Assembly: GCF_014472415.1 (NCBI RefSeq) | Contig: NZ_JACSZV010000002.1 | Location: 1-64,000 of the forward strand | Length of the DNA: 64,000 nt | Reading direction: 5' to 3' | Source of the DNA: Pseudomonas sp. N40(2020) | GTDB lineage: Bacteria; Pseudomonadota; Gammaproteobacteria; Pseudomonadales; Pseudomonadaceae | Program-made: the position numbers and the translations under genes | Notes under the pieces: generated by a model | The model's input: the letters and a program-made list of their open reading frames with translations, nothing else | The model's database searches: none | What the model was told of the DNA's origin: nothing | Shown: positions 8,235 to 17,329 of the stretch, piece by piece | Position numbering within the stretch: the stretch's first letter is position 1 | Layout of the letters: every line of letters begins with the position of its first letter

Positions 8235-9845
8235 ATGAAGATTTCTCGACGATGGTTCATGGCGGGCCTGGCGCTGACGGGCGCTGCCGTGCCTGCGGCT
8301 TATTTTGGGCATCGTGAATGGACGAAGCCGGACCCGACGATCACGCCGGGTGAAGCGTCATTCGACGTCGCCGACAGGGCCGGGCAACGCCTGGCGAATG
8401 CATTGCGCGGGGTTTGGGATATCCGTTTCGAAGGCCCAGATGCCGGCCTCGAAGGTCTACCGCTTGAGGGCCTGCAAGTGTTTCTCGACATCGGCCAGAA
8501 GGGTCGTGGTGTCTGCGGTTTTCTCGACACGCCAGAACGTCTGCGCTCTGGCGAGACACCTCGTTACCGAATTATTGGCGATCTCGCCGGGGCCGATGCG
8601 GCGAAACTCAGCTGGCGGCTGATCGGCGCTGATGGCCAGATTGGCTATGAACTGGAAATGATCCTCGATGAGGTCTGGGCCGATTTCGGTAATGCCGGCA
8701 GCGGCACCCTCAGCGGCAAAGCGCTGCGACTTGACCGGCCGTTGAGCCTGCCGGCGCAGGACAACCGCTTCGTGGCCGTCAAACGCCTGTTTCCCGAAGC
8801 GCGCGAGCGCACACCGTTGAACGCGACTCTGCTGGCATGGCTGATCTCTCCCGAGCATCGCCTGTTCCACCAGTTGTGGCATGCGACCCGGGACAAGTGG
8901 CACAAGCTTCCCGAGGACAAGCGCGAGGCGCTGCGCGGCATTGGCTGGCAGCCCGGCCCGCGCGACAAGGAGCGTGATGCCCGTGGCCCGCGCAAGGATC
9001 GCAACGGTTCGGGCGTGGACTTTTTCTTCATGCACCGACACATGCTCGGGACGGCGCGATCGATGCAGGATCTACCGTCCTGGGAATACTTCCCGCTGCC
9101 GCAACCGGAGTTGATCCGCGACCGCATCGGTTTCGCCCGGTATTTCGATAATCACGACGGCACGGCCTTGCCGCCGACGTGGACGGCCGCAGGTGACGAC
9201 GAGTTCAGTCAGTGGGTCAGCGACATCAAGACCGCCGAGACTTACGAAAGCAACTTCCAGGTCTGGGAGTCGCAGTACCGTGATCCGGCGTATCTGGCCA
9301 AACTCACGCTGGGTCAGTTTGGCTCGGAAGTCGAGTTGGGCTTGCATGACTGGTTGCACATGCGCTGGGCGTCAGTACCGCGCGATCCATCCAATGGCCA
9401 ACCGGTGCCGTTTGCTCGCGATCCGGCGGACTTCGCTGCACGCTGGTACAACGCCGAAAACGACTTCCTCGGCGATCCGTTCTCATCCCACGTCAATCCG
9501 GCGTTCTGGCACTTCCATGGCTGGATCGATGACCGGATCGAAGACTGGTTTCGCGCCCACGAGCGTTTCCATCCGGGTGAAGTCACGCGCCTGCAGGTCA
9601 ATGGCGTGCACTGGTTCGCACCGGGGCGGTGGGTCGAGGTCGATGATCCGTGGCTGGGGCCGAGCACCCATGGTTGCAGCACCACGCCGGGATTACAGAT
9701 GGGAAAAACCGTGGAAATGGACCCGGAAACCATGAAGCTGGCGCTGCGCATCACCTTCATCACCGACGAGGACAAACTCGCCGGTCTGTTCCGCCGCGTT
9801 CCGCAACGGCCGTGGTATGCGCGCAATCTGAAAGCCAAGGCATAA
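8235..9845 (+). CDS. pvdP: Periplasmic tyrosinase PvdP
   Basis: Copper tyrosinase that oxidises ferribactin to start chromophore formation in the periplasm. The ATG at 8235 (536 aa) is preceded by GGTAGGG and begins MKISRRWFMAG, a Tat signal. The large central region carries the type-3 copper histidines, for example SPEHRLFHQLWH, FFFMHRHML, LHDWLHMRW and NPAFWHFHGWID. The divergent pvdM promoter and its own PvdS-type promoter lie in the shared intergenic region. The length matches known PvdP. Confidence 0.95.
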   Translation: MKISRRWFMAGLALTGAAVPAAYFGHREWTKPDPTITPGEASFDVADRAGQRLANALRGVWDIRFEGPDAGLEGLPLEGLQVFLDIGQKGRGVCGFLDTPERLRSGETPRYRIIGDLAGADAAKLSWRLIGADGQIGYELEMILDEVWADFGNAGSGTLSGKALRLDRPLSLPAQDNRFVAVKRLFPEARERTPLNATLLAWLISPEHRLFHQLWHATRDKWHKLPEDKREALRGIGWQPGPRDKERDARGPRKDRNGSGVDFFFMHRHMLGTARSMQDLPSWEYFPLPQPELIRDRIGFARYFDNHDGTALPPTWTAAGDDEFSQWVSDIKTAETYESNFQVWESQYRDPAYLAKLTLGQFGSEVELGLHDWLHMRWASVPRDPSNGQPVPFARDPADFAARWYNAENDFLGDPFSSHVNPAFWHFHGWIDDRIEDWFRAHERFHPGEVTRLQVNGVHWFAPGRWVEVDDPWLGPSTHGCSTTPGLQMGKTVEMDPETMKLALRITFITDEDKLAGLFRRVPQRPWYARNLKAKA

Positions 9846-9850
9846 AAGCC

Positions 9851-9923
9851 AAAGATCGCAGCCTTCGGCAGCTTCTACAGAGGATTCATTTCATGTAGGA
9901 ACTGCCGAAGGCTGCGATCTTTT
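9851..9923. repeat. REP-like inverted repeat between convergent pvdP and opmQ
   Basis: AAGATCGCAGCCTTCGGCAG and its reverse complement face each other across a short loop, a REP/REPIN-type palindrome common in Pseudomonas. It fills the gap between convergent genes and may end both transcripts. Confidence 0.75.
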
Positions 9924-9928
9924 GATCT

Positions 9929-11320
9929 TCAAAGACTCTGCCATCCACCCCCAAGCGCCTTGTACAGCGCGATGCTCGCCTGTACCCGCGACAGTCGCAA
10001 TTGCGCATTCTGATCTTGCGCCGCATACAACGTGCGCTGGGTTTCCAGCACCGTCAGCAAGTCTTCGGCGCCGGCCTGATAGCGGCTCTGGGCGATGTTG
10101 AACGCGGTCTGCGCCTGGCTCAATTCCTCGTTCTGCCACAACCGCTGCTCATCAAGGCGCCGAATGCTGTTGAGGGCTTTTTCCACATCGGCGAAGCCGT
10201 TGATGATCGCGCCACGATAGTTCTCCAGCAGTTCTTGCTGGCGCGCCGTGGCCTTGTCGCGTTCAGCGCCGAGGCGCCCGTTATTGAAGATCGGCGCGAC
10301 CAATCCGGCGGTGAGGTTGTAGAAAGGGCTGCGGATCAAATCGTCGAACTGGTTGGCGCCGGAGCCGAGCTGGGCTGTCAGGTTCAGCGCCGGCAGCATG
10401 GCCGCACGGGCGACTTTGACGTCGGCCTCGGCGGCGGACAGTTGTGCTTCGGCACGAGCGATGTCTGGGCGGTGGCTGAGCAACTCGCTGGGTACACCGG
10501 CAGCGATATCTGGCCATTGCAGGTGATCGAAGGGCTCTTTTGGCGACAGTTGTTGCACCGGTTGGCCGAGCAGCGCAGCCAGGCTGATCAGCGCGTCTTG
10601 CGCTTGCTGCTGCACACGCGGCAATTGCCATTGCTGAGCGGCCACCAGACTTTTTTGCTGGGCCAGTTCCAATGCCGTCGCCGAGCCTGACTCATAACGC
10701 GTCTGCACCAGCTTCAGCACGCTTTGGGCGTTGGCCAGATTCAGTTCGGCAATCCGGCTTTGCTCGCGCAGCGACAGGGTTTGCGCATAGGTATTGGCAA
10801 CGCCGCTGAGCAGTGTCAGTTCCACGGTGGCACGATCGAACTCACTGGCTTGCAGGGTGAATTGCGCACTGTCGCGGGAAGCGCGTTTGCCGCCCCAGAA
10901 GTCGATTTCGTAAGTGGCACTCAGATTGGTATCGAAGTAGTCCACAGCCTTGTTGCTGCTGTTGGCGTCCAGTTGGCTGTAGCCGGTGCCGCGCAGCAGT
11001 TTTTGCCGGTTGGCATTGAATCCGGCTTTGACCTCCGGCAGCAATGAACCGCCGGCGATCACCGTGCCGGCCTGCGCCTGACGCACCCGGGCAACAGCGG
11101 CCGCGAGGTCGAAACTGCCGGCTCGCGCCTGTTCGATCAGGCTGTCGAGTTCCGGGCTGCCGAACTGCGTCCACCACTGTGCATTGTTGCGGGCGGCGCT
11201 GGCAGCTTGTGGCGATTGCCACGTCGTCGGTGGCAGCAGGCCGCTGTCCGGACGCTGGACGGGATTGGCGCAGGCACTGAGCAACAGGCAGACGGTCAAC
11301 AGGCTAAGGCACGGTTTCAT
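9929..11320 (-). CDS. opmQ: Outer-membrane factor lipoprotein OpmQ
   Basis: TolC-like outer-membrane channel of the PvdRT-OpmQ efflux system, which secretes or recycles pyoverdine. The ATG at 11320 (463 aa) begins MKPCLSLLTVCLLLSAC, a lipoprotein signal with lipobox LSAC. Two outer-membrane efflux repeats follow (around residues 60-240 and 260-455), with typical RPDI and QSRYQAGAEDLLTVL segments. It starts 7 bp after the pvdT stop, as the third gene of pvdR-T-opmQ. A longer open frame to 11401 would spoil the signal peptide. Confidence 0.93.
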   Translation of the reverse strand: MKPCLSLLTVCLLLSACANPVQRPDSGLLPPTTWQSPQAASAARNNAQWWTQFGSPELDSLIEQARAGSFDLAAAVARVRQAQAGTVIAGGSLLPEVKAGFNANRQKLLRGTGYSQLDANSSNKAVDYFDTNLSATYEIDFWGGKRASRDSAQFTLQASEFDRATVELTLLSGVANTYAQTLSLREQSRIAELNLANAQSVLKLVQTRYESGSATALELAQQKSLVAAQQWQLPRVQQQAQDALISLAALLGQPVQQLSPKEPFDHLQWPDIAAGVPSELLSHRPDIARAEAQLSAAEADVKVARAAMLPALNLTAQLGSGANQFDDLIRSPFYNLTAGLVAPIFNNGRLGAERDKATARQQELLENYRGAIINGFADVEKALNSIRRLDEQRLWQNEELSQAQTAFNIAQSRYQAGAEDLLTVLETQRTLYAAQDQNAQLRLSRVQASIALYKALGGGWQSL

Positions 11321-11327
11321 AGATCGA

Positions 11328-13301
11328 TCATTCACTGGTAAGGGCCGTGACCGGGTCGAGCCGGGCAGCTTTGCGGGCCGGCATGAAGCCGAAGACAACA
11401 CCGGTGACCAGTGCGCAGCCGAAGGCGCCGAGCACGGCCATCAGGGAAAACGCCACGGCGACTTCACTGAGCACCAGCACGCCGCCGACGATCAGCGCCA
11501 ACGCGATCCCGGCAATGCCGCCGACCACCGAGAGCATCACGGCCTCGGTGAGGAACTGGCGCAGGATGTCCCGTTGTCGCGCACCTGTGGCCATGCGGAT
11601 ACCGATCTCACGGGTGCGTTCGCGCACGGTCATGAGCATGATATTCATCACGCCGATACCGCCCACCAGCAGCGAGATCGCGGCAATCGAACCGAGCATC
11701 AGCGACAGGGTGTTTTGCGTGCGCGCCTCGGCCTGGATCATCGCGGCGTTGTTGGTCAGTTCGAAATCCTTTTTGCCGTTGTGCAGGCGCAGCATCAGTT
11801 GTTCGATGGCCTGTTCGGCTTCCTTGACCTTGCGTGCGTCGGCGGCGGCAATGGCCACGTATTCCGGATCGCGGGTGCCGAACAGCCGCACGCTGGCTGC
11901 CGAGTAGGGCACGGCGATACGGTCATCGCTGTCGGAGTCGCCGGAGCTGGCGCCTTTTTCCGCCAGTACGCCGACCACCTGAAATGGCACGTTCTCGATC
12001 AGGATGTAATGGCCGATCGGGTTGATCACATCCTTAAGCAATTTGCTGCGGACCTTGTGGCCGATCACCGCAACGGCTGCGGCATTCTGCTCATCGGCGT
12101 CGGTGAAATAACTGCCTTGCACCACCGGCCAGTTGAAGATCGCCGGGAAGTTTGTGTCGTTACCGCCGACATAACTCATGTGGTCGATATTGCCGTAACG
12201 CACCCCGGCCTCGGCGCCGTTGACCGGCATGATCCGCTGCACTTGCGGCAGGCTCGCCAGGGCACGGACATCGTCCAGAGTGATGATGCCCGGCGGCGTG
12301 CGCGGGTTGGGCGCCGAACCGCTGAGGTAAATGATGTTCGAGCCGAACGCGCCCATCTGCGCCATGACCTGGCGCTTGCTGCCTTCGCCGACAGCGAGCA
12401 TCACCACCACCGACGCCACGCCGATGATGATCCCGAGCAGGGTCAGGGCAGTGCGGAAGCGGTTGATCCACATCACCCGCCACGCCGCGTGCAAGGCGTC
12501 CACCAGTTCGCCTTTCCAGGCGCCAGTGGCCTCGGCGCCCTCGGCCAGACGCTTGCGCAGATCCACCGCTTGCAAGGCACCGGGGTTGGCCGTGGTTTGC
12601 GCCTCGGGATTGTCCTTGGCGCTGTCGCTGATGATCAGGCCGTCGCGTATTTCGATGATGCGCTTGGCCCGCGCCGCCACTTCGCGGTCGTGGGTAATGA
12701 GAATTACCACATGGCCCTGGCTCGCCAGCTCATCGAGCAGCGCCATGACCTCTTTGCCGCTGTGGCTGTCGAGGGCACCGGTAGGTTCGTCGGCCAGAAT
12801 GATGTGGCCGCCGTTCATCAAGGCGCGGGCAATCGACACCCGCTGTTGCTGGCCGCCGGAGAGCTGGTGCGGACGGTTGCCGGTGCGCGAGGCGAGGCCT
12901 AGACGGTCGAGCAGGGCGGCGGCGCGGGCATGACGTTCGGCTGCCGGCGTGCCGGCGTAGATCGCCGGCATCTCGACGTTTTCCTGCGCCGAGCCGGACG
13001 GGATCAGGTGATAACCCTGGAACACAAAACCGAACGCTTCGCGGCGCAGCCAGGCCAGTTCGTCGCTGTTCAGGCCGGCGACGTTTTCCCCGGCGAAGCG
13101 GTATTCGCCGGACGTTGGCCGGTCGAGGCAGCCGAGAATATTCATCAGCGTCGACTTGCCAGAGCCGGAAGCGCCGACGATCGCGACGAACTCGCCGGCA
13201 TGGATCGACAGGTCGATACCACGCAAGACGTGAACTTCAGGGGCGTCGCCACCGCCGTAGGATTTGCGGATGTCCTGCAGGTCGATCAGGGGCGTCTGCA
13301 T
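11328..13301 (-). CDS. pvdT: MacB-like ATPase-permease PvdT
   Basis: Inner-membrane component of the PvdRT-OpmQ pyoverdine efflux pump. Of its 657 aa, the first 230 form an ABC ATPase (Walker [10 protein letters not shown], signature LSGGQQQR, Walker [12 protein letters not shown]). A MacB permease follows with one membrane segment near residue 280 ([20 protein letters not shown]), a large periplasmic domain and three C-terminal segments. The ATG directly abuts the pvdR TGA (13302), so the two are tightly coupled. The length and fusion order fit MacB/PvdT. Confidence 0.95.
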   Translation of the reverse strand: MQTPLIDLQDIRKSYGGGDAPEVHVLRGIDLSIHAGEFVAIVGASGSGKSTLMNILGCLDRPTSGEYRFAGENVAGLNSDELAWLRREAFGFVFQGYHLIPSGSAQENVEMPAIYAGTPAAERHARAAALLDRLGLASRTGNRPHQLSGGQQQRVSIARALMNGGHIILADEPTGALDSHSGKEVMALLDELASQGHVVILITHDREVAARAKRIIEIRDGLIISDSAKDNPEAQTTANPGALQAVDLRKRLAEGAEATGAWKGELVDALHAAWRVMWINRFRTALTLLGIIIGVASVVVMLAVGEGSKRQVMAQMGAFGSNIIYLSGSAPNPRTPPGIITLDDVRALASLPQVQRIMPVNGAEAGVRYGNIDHMSYVGGNDTNFPAIFNWPVVQGSYFTDADEQNAAAVAVIGHKVRSKLLKDVINPIGHYILIENVPFQVVGVLAEKGASSGDSDSDDRIAVPYSAASVRLFGTRDPEYVAIAAADARKVKEAEQAIEQLMLRLHNGKKDFELTNNAAMIQAEARTQNTLSLMLGSIAAISLLVGGIGVMNIMLMTVRERTREIGIRMATGARQRDILRQFLTEAVMLSVVGGIAGIALALIVGGVLVLSEVAVAFSLMAVLGAFGCALVTGVVFGFMPARKAARLDPVTALTSE

Positions 13302-14474
13302 TCAACCACCACTGCCATCGGCCGGACCGATCAGCAAGTGATCGCCTTCCTTCAGACCATCGAGAATCTGCACCTTGAGGCGGTCACTGATGCCAGTGTG
13401 CACCTCTCGCGATTCGATGTTGCCGTTGGCGGCGACCACTCGAGCCGTTTGCCGATCGGCCTTGTTGCTGCCATTCAGGGCTGCCACCGGTGCGGTCAGG
13501 ATGTCTTTGGCCTGGTTGGCGACGAAAAACACTTGGGTGGTCATTTCGGCCATCAAGGCGTTGTCGGCGTTATCAACGTCGAGCAGCACGGTGTAAAGCA
13601 CGACGCGGGCGCTGCCGCTTTTACTGCTGCTGGCCGGGCTGCCGCCGCCCTGGCTGGTTTGATCCAGCGGTTTGGGCGGCACCGGCAGGATCTGCCGCAC
13701 GGTGCTGCTCCAGCGCCGGTTACCGCCGCTGAGGGTGGTGAAGTAAGCGGTCATGCCCGGTTTGACGTGGCCGATGTCGGCTTCCGACACCTCGGCCCAC
13801 ACCGTCATCGGTGAGAGTTTGGCGATGCGCAGGATCAGCGGTGTCTGTTGCTGGGCGTTGAGGGTCTGGCCTTCGCGGGCATCGAGGGCGACCACGGTGC
13901 CGGCCATCGGCGCATAGATCCGGGTGTAGCCGAGTTCGGCCTGATCGCTGCGCAGGCTGGCTTCGGCCTGACGAATCTGCGCCTGGAACATGTCGACGCG
14001 GGCCTGCGTGGCTTTCAGTTCGGCGCGGGCGGTTTGCACGTCTTCTTCACGGGTCGCACCGCCGGCGGCGAGATTCTGTTGGCGCTGGTACTTCTGTTGT
14101 GCCAGTTCGTGCTGGGCTCGTTGTTCCTGCAATTGCGCCTTTAGATTCTCGACGGAGAAGCGCCCGGCATCGAGCTTGGCCCGCTGCGTCGACGGGTCGA
14201 TCTCCACCAGCAACTGGCCTTCCTTGACCACGTCGCCGACTTCCACGTGGATCTTCTGAATCTGTCCTGAAGCCTGTGCGCCCACGTCCACATAACGGCG
14301 CGGTTGCAGGGTGCCGAGCGCGGTGACGCTGCTTTCGATATCGCCGCGTGTGACTTGCACGGTGGCAAATTTATCCCGGCCCGGCGGCATGATCTGCCAC
14401 GCGGCGTAAGCGACAACGGGGATCAGACAAAGGACTGCGAGCAGGGCGCGTCGGGCGGGGCGGGGACGTTTCAT
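13302..14474 (-). CDS. pvdR: Periplasmic adaptor PvdR
   Basis: HlyD/MacA-type membrane fusion protein linking PvdT to OpmQ. The ATG at 14474 (390 aa) has GGAACC upstream; the longer frame to 14519 is not needed. An N-terminal anchor (RRALLAVLCLIPVVAYAAW) is followed by a split biotinyl-lipoyl domain (VDVGAQASGQIQKI and YTRIYAPMAGTVV) around a long alpha-hairpin rich in Gln, Glu and Ala. A PvdS-type promoter lies 110 bp upstream. In PAO1 fpvR comes next; here fpvI follows directly. Confidence 0.94.
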   Translation of the reverse strand: MKRPRPARRALLAVLCLIPVVAYAAWQIMPPGRDKFATVQVTRGDIESSVTALGTLQPRRYVDVGAQASGQIQKIHVEVGDVVKEGQLLVEIDPSTQRAKLDAGRFSVENLKAQLQEQRAQHELAQQKYQRQQNLAAGGATREEDVQTARAELKATQARVDMFQAQIRQAEASLRSDQAELGYTRIYAPMAGTVVALDAREGQTLNAQQQTPLILRIAKLSPMTVWAEVSEADIGHVKPGMTAYFTTLSGGNRRWSSTVRQILPVPPKPLDQTSQGGGSPASSSKSGSARVVLYTVLLDVDNADNALMAEMTTQVFFVANQAKDILTAPVAALNGSNKADRQTARVVAANGNIESREVHTGISDRLKVQILDGLKEGDHLLIGPADGSGG

Positions 14475-14582
14475 GCAGGGTTCCGGCCAGTGGAAATCGG
14501 CCCGTCGTTCGGCTGGCACACAGATTCGGGCAGCGCTGAACGCTGTCGCAGGGCACGACAGACACGGGAAGCTGTCCTGTAA

Positions 14583-14606
14583 ACGAGGAAAGTGCAGGGG
14601 AATTTA
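14583..14606 (-). promoter_or_regulatory. PvdS-type promoter of pvdR-pvdT-opmQ
   Basis: Minus strand TAAAT (14606-14602), 16 bases, CGT (14585-14583). The 324-bp gap 14475-14798 between pvdR and fpvI holds only this promoter and the Fur-like site at 14682; I see no fpvR remnant. Confidence 0.85.
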
Positions 14607-14681
14607 AGCGCTGACACACGATGTAACAGCAATAGCGCAGGACTATTTATCGGGCAAAGACAAACGCTACTTTAAATCTAT

Positions 14682-14700
14682 ATGAGAATTACTATAAATT
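14682..14700 (+). promoter_or_regulatory. Candidate Fur box upstream of fpvI
   Basis: An AT-rich tract containing GAGAATTACTATAAATT resembles the 19-bp Fur consensus (GATAATGATAATCATTATC), with GAGAAT matching 5 of 6 in the first hexamer. It sits about 100 bp before fpvI, where Fur control is known in Pseudomonas. The match is partial. Confidence 0.55.
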
Positions 14701-14798
14701 ACGCACCTCACGTTGCCACTATCTTGCTACCGCTCATCGCGTGTTCATCGATCAGTGTGCTCAAGGACAGAAACCGCACCTTTTTGCGGCCGGGAGTC

Positions 14799-15281
14799 AT
14801 GTTGGAAAACTACTATCGCGAGCTGGTGTGTTTCCTGAACGCCAAGCTGGGCAACCGTCAGGTTGCCGAGGATGTGGTGCATGACGCCTATCTGCGGGTG
14901 CTGGAACGTTCCAGCGACACGCCGATCGAGCAACCCCGGGCGTTTCTTTATCGCACGGCGTTGAATCTGGTCATCGACGATCATCGGCGCAATGCCCTGC
15001 GCCAGGTCGAGCCGTTGGAAGTGCTCGACAATGAAGAGCGCTATTTCACGCCGTCCCCCCACGGCACCCTCGATCACGGCCAGCGCCTGGAGATGATCCA
15101 GCGTGCCCTGGCCGAACTGTCATCCGCCTGCCGTGAAAGTTTTCTGCTGCGCAAGATCGACGGCCTGTCGCATCCGGAAATTGCTGAACAGCTCGGCATT
15201 TCCAAGGCTCTGGTGGAAAAGCATATCGTCAATGCCATGAAACATTGCCGCCTGCGGATCAAGCAATGGGATGCCCATTGA
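14799..15281 (+). CDS. fpvI: ECF sigma factor FpvI
   Basis: ECF sigma factor of the FecI group that directs transcription of fpvA in the ferripyoverdine signalling cascade. The ATG at 14799 (160 aa) has CGGGAG upstream. The open frame could extend to 14682, but that would begin inside the Fur-like site. Region 2 (YYRELVCFLNAKLG, AEDVVHDAYLRVLE) and region 4 (ESFLLRKIDGLSHPEIAEQL) are both visible. Adjacent pvdA and the locus order point to FpvI; PvdS, which is longer, is not in this window. Its usual anti-sigma partner FpvR is not encoded beside it. Confidence 0.88.
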   Translation: MLENYYRELVCFLNAKLGNRQVAEDVVHDAYLRVLERSSDTPIEQPRAFLYRTALNLVIDDHRRNALRQVEPLEVLDNEERYFTPSPHGTLDHGQRLEMIQRALAELSSACRESFLLRKIDGLSHPEIAEQLGISKALVEKHIVNAMKHCRLRIKQWDAH

Positions 15282-15292
15282 GCCATCGCCGG

Positions 15293-15316
15293 TAAATTTT
15301 ATTTCACTGTCCTCGT
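15293..15316 (+). promoter_or_regulatory. PvdS-type promoter of pvdA
   Basis: TAAAT (15293-15297), 16 bases, CGT (15314-15316), immediately after the fpvI stop. Confidence 0.85.
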
Positions 15317-15414
15317 TCCTACTCAACAGACGACCTGCTGTCCTGCTCAAGGCCGGTCAGGTCACTTAGGCTCTCCTTCCCCTTGTTGAGGGGTTCATCC
15401 AGAGGACACTGGAA

Positions 15415-16752
15415 ATGACACAGGCAATTGCATCGCCCATCGTTCACGACCTGATCGGCGTCGGTTTCGGCCCTTCGAACCTGGCACTGGCCATCGCTCT
15501 GCAAGAGCGCGGCCCGACGCACGGCGAACTGGATGTACTGTTCCTCGACAAGCAGGCCGACTACAGCTGGCACGGAAATACCCTGTCGACCCAGAGCGAA
15601 TTGCAGATTTCCTTCCTGAAGGATCTGGTGACCCTGCGCAATCCGACCAGCCCTTACTCGTTCGTCAATTACCTCAAGTACCACGGCCGTCTGGTCGACT
15701 TCATCAACCTCGGCACCTTCTACCCGTGCCGCATGGAGTACAACGACTACCTGCGCTGGGTCGCCGGGCAGTTCACCGAGCAGAGCCGTTACGGCGAAGA
15801 AGTGCTGACCATCGAGCCGGTGCTGCACAACCATCAGGTTGAAGCGCTACGAGTGATTTCCCGCGACAGCCAGGGGCTGCAACATGTGCGCACAACCCGT
15901 TCGGTGGTGGTGAGTGCCGGTGGCACGCCACGAATTCCCGAGGCGTTCAAGGCGTTGAAAGGCAACTCACGCGTGTTCCACCACTCGCAATACCTGTCGC
16001 AGATGGCCAAGCAGCCTTGCGTGAACAATCAGCCGATGAGCATCGCGATCATCGGCGGCGGGCAGAGCGCGGCGGAGGCCTTTATCGATCTGAACGATTC
16101 GTTCCCGTCGGTGCAAGTCGACATGATTTTGCGTGGCTCGGCCCTCAAGCCTGCGGACGACAGCCCGTTCGTCAACGAAGTGTTCTCGCCTGAGTTCACC
16201 GATCTGGTGTTCCAGCAGAACAGCGCCGAGCGTGAACGTCTGGTCAACGAGTACCACAACACCAACTATTCAGTGGTGGACATCGACCTGATCGAACGCA
16301 TCTACGGCATCTTCTACCGCCAGAAAGTCTCCGGGATTGCCCGTCATGCGTTCCGCACTTTGACCACCGTCGAGAGCGCCACCGCTACTGAAAACGGTAT
16401 CGAACTGGCCGTGCGCAACAACGCCACTGGCGAAGTCACCGTGCGCCTTTACGACGCCGTGGTGCTGGCCACCGGCTACGAGCGGCAGATGCACCGCAAA
16501 CTGCTCGCGCCGCTGGAAGAATACCTGGGCGACTTCGAGGTTGATCGCAACTACAAGGTGCTCACCGACGAACGCTGCAAGGCCGGCATCTACATGCAGG
16601 GCTTCTGTCAGGCCAGTCATGGTTTGAGCGACACGTTGTTGTCGGTGTTGCCAATCCGTGCCGATGAAATTGCCGGCTCGCTGTATGAGCATGGCAAGAA
16701 TCGTGGGCACAGCCGTTCGATGGCGGATCTGTTGTTGGCGACTGCGAGCTAA
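15415..16752 (+). CDS. pvdA: L-ornithine N5-monooxygenase
   Basis: Cytoplasmic FAD/NADPH enzyme that hydroxylates the ornithine side chain, the first step towards the hydroxamate iron ligands of pyoverdine. It has 445 aa, close to the usual 443. The FAD motif GVGFGPSNLALAIAL is at about residue 17, the NADPH motif IAIIGGGQSAAEAF at about residue 209, and the ATGYE motif near residue 352. AGAGGA lies about 8 bases upstream of the ATG. It has its own PvdS-type promoter. Confidence 0.96.
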   Translation: MTQAIASPIVHDLIGVGFGPSNLALAIALQERGPTHGELDVLFLDKQADYSWHGNTLSTQSELQISFLKDLVTLRNPTSPYSFVNYLKYHGRLVDFINLGTFYPCRMEYNDYLRWVAGQFTEQSRYGEEVLTIEPVLHNHQVEALRVISRDSQGLQHVRTTRSVVVSAGGTPRIPEAFKALKGNSRVFHHSQYLSQMAKQPCVNNQPMSIAIIGGGQSAAEAFIDLNDSFPSVQVDMILRGSALKPADDSPFVNEVFSPEFTDLVFQQNSAERERLVNEYHNTNYSVVDIDLIERIYGIFYRQKVSGIARHAFRTLTTVESATATENGIELAVRNNATGEVTVRLYDAVVLATGYERQMHRKLLAPLEEYLGDFEVDRNYKVLTDERCKAGIYMQGFCQASHGLSDTLLSVLPIRADEIAGSLYEHGKNRGHSRSMADLLLATAS

Positions 16753-16771
16753 ATCTGCTGCGTCTGAACCA

Positions 16772-16883
16772 GATCGTTCCCACGCTCTGCGTGGGAATGC
16801 CTCAACGGACGCTCCGCGTTCGGCTTCTGGAAGGGACGCGGAGCGTCCCAGGCTGCATTCCCACGCAGAGCGTGGGAACGATC
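16772..16883. repeat. REPIN-like palindrome
   Basis: GATCGTTCCCACGCTCTGCG and its reverse complement flank a second nested pair (GACGCTCCGCGTT / GACGCGGAGCGTCC). This is the typical Pseudomonas REP-doublet form. Confidence 0.85.
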
Positions 16884-17329
16884 ATCCTGAACCCTTCCTG
16901 AACGCCCCCCACATTCCCCGACACACCTCCTTTCACGGGTTTACTCTCCAGACATCGAGGCGTAAGCTTCGCGCGTTTTCATCAATAGCGGAGACCCACA
17001 GTGGGTACTTGTTCGAGTGACAGTTGTCGGCCGGTCTCGGTAACCGGCAGATTCTCGGCAAGATAACGCGCCTCCTTTGTGCCGTTGTCTCGCCGTAACA
17101 GCGAGCAGCGGCATCCCGTACATGGCCAGTCCTTGGTCGTGCCTCGACGTCCTTCTCATCGACACTGAAAGAGCGTGATTCCGACTTTTTAAAGTCGCCA
17201 TCGCAGCCCTATCGACACGCCTGTCTTTTCTGACCGGCGCGCCAAACCTTGCCGTGCCGGTTTACCCGGCGGACGAGGCGCGGCCGTACCTGCTTGACGG
17301 TTTCCCGGCTGACCACAGGGGCAACAGCC
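16884..17329 (+). promoter_or_regulatory. Long leader/intergenic region upstream of mgtA
   Basis: 446 bp between the REPIN and the mgtA start. It contains several small hairpins (ACCCAC-AGT-GGGT near 16994; GACTTT-TT-AAAGTC near 17183) and a possible 21-codon open frame at 17001. Leaders of Mg transporter genes often sense Mg2+ or proline, but no known riboswitch consensus can be recognised here by eye. Confidence 0.4.
17001..17066 (+). CDS. Possible leader peptide of mgtA
   Basis: A GTG-initiated 21-codon frame (MGTCSSDSCRPVSVTGRFSA plus one Arg) ends in TAA and has GGAG upstream at the right distance. It lies 260 bp before mgtA within the long leader. Expression is not shown; it could be chance. 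Confidence 0.3.
   Translation: MGTCSSDSCRPVSVTGRFSAR

Noticed and set aside
11184..12902. 572-codon plus-strand frame opposite opmQ/pvdT
   Set aside because: Antisense to well-supported ABC transporter and outer-membrane factor genes; composition is rich in His, Gly and Arg as expected for a codon shadow.
16772..16883. Palindromes as a CRISPR array
   Set aside because: The repeats occur as single inverted pairs, not regularly spaced direct repeats, and match REPIN form at 9851, 20039, 42985 and 44097 as well.
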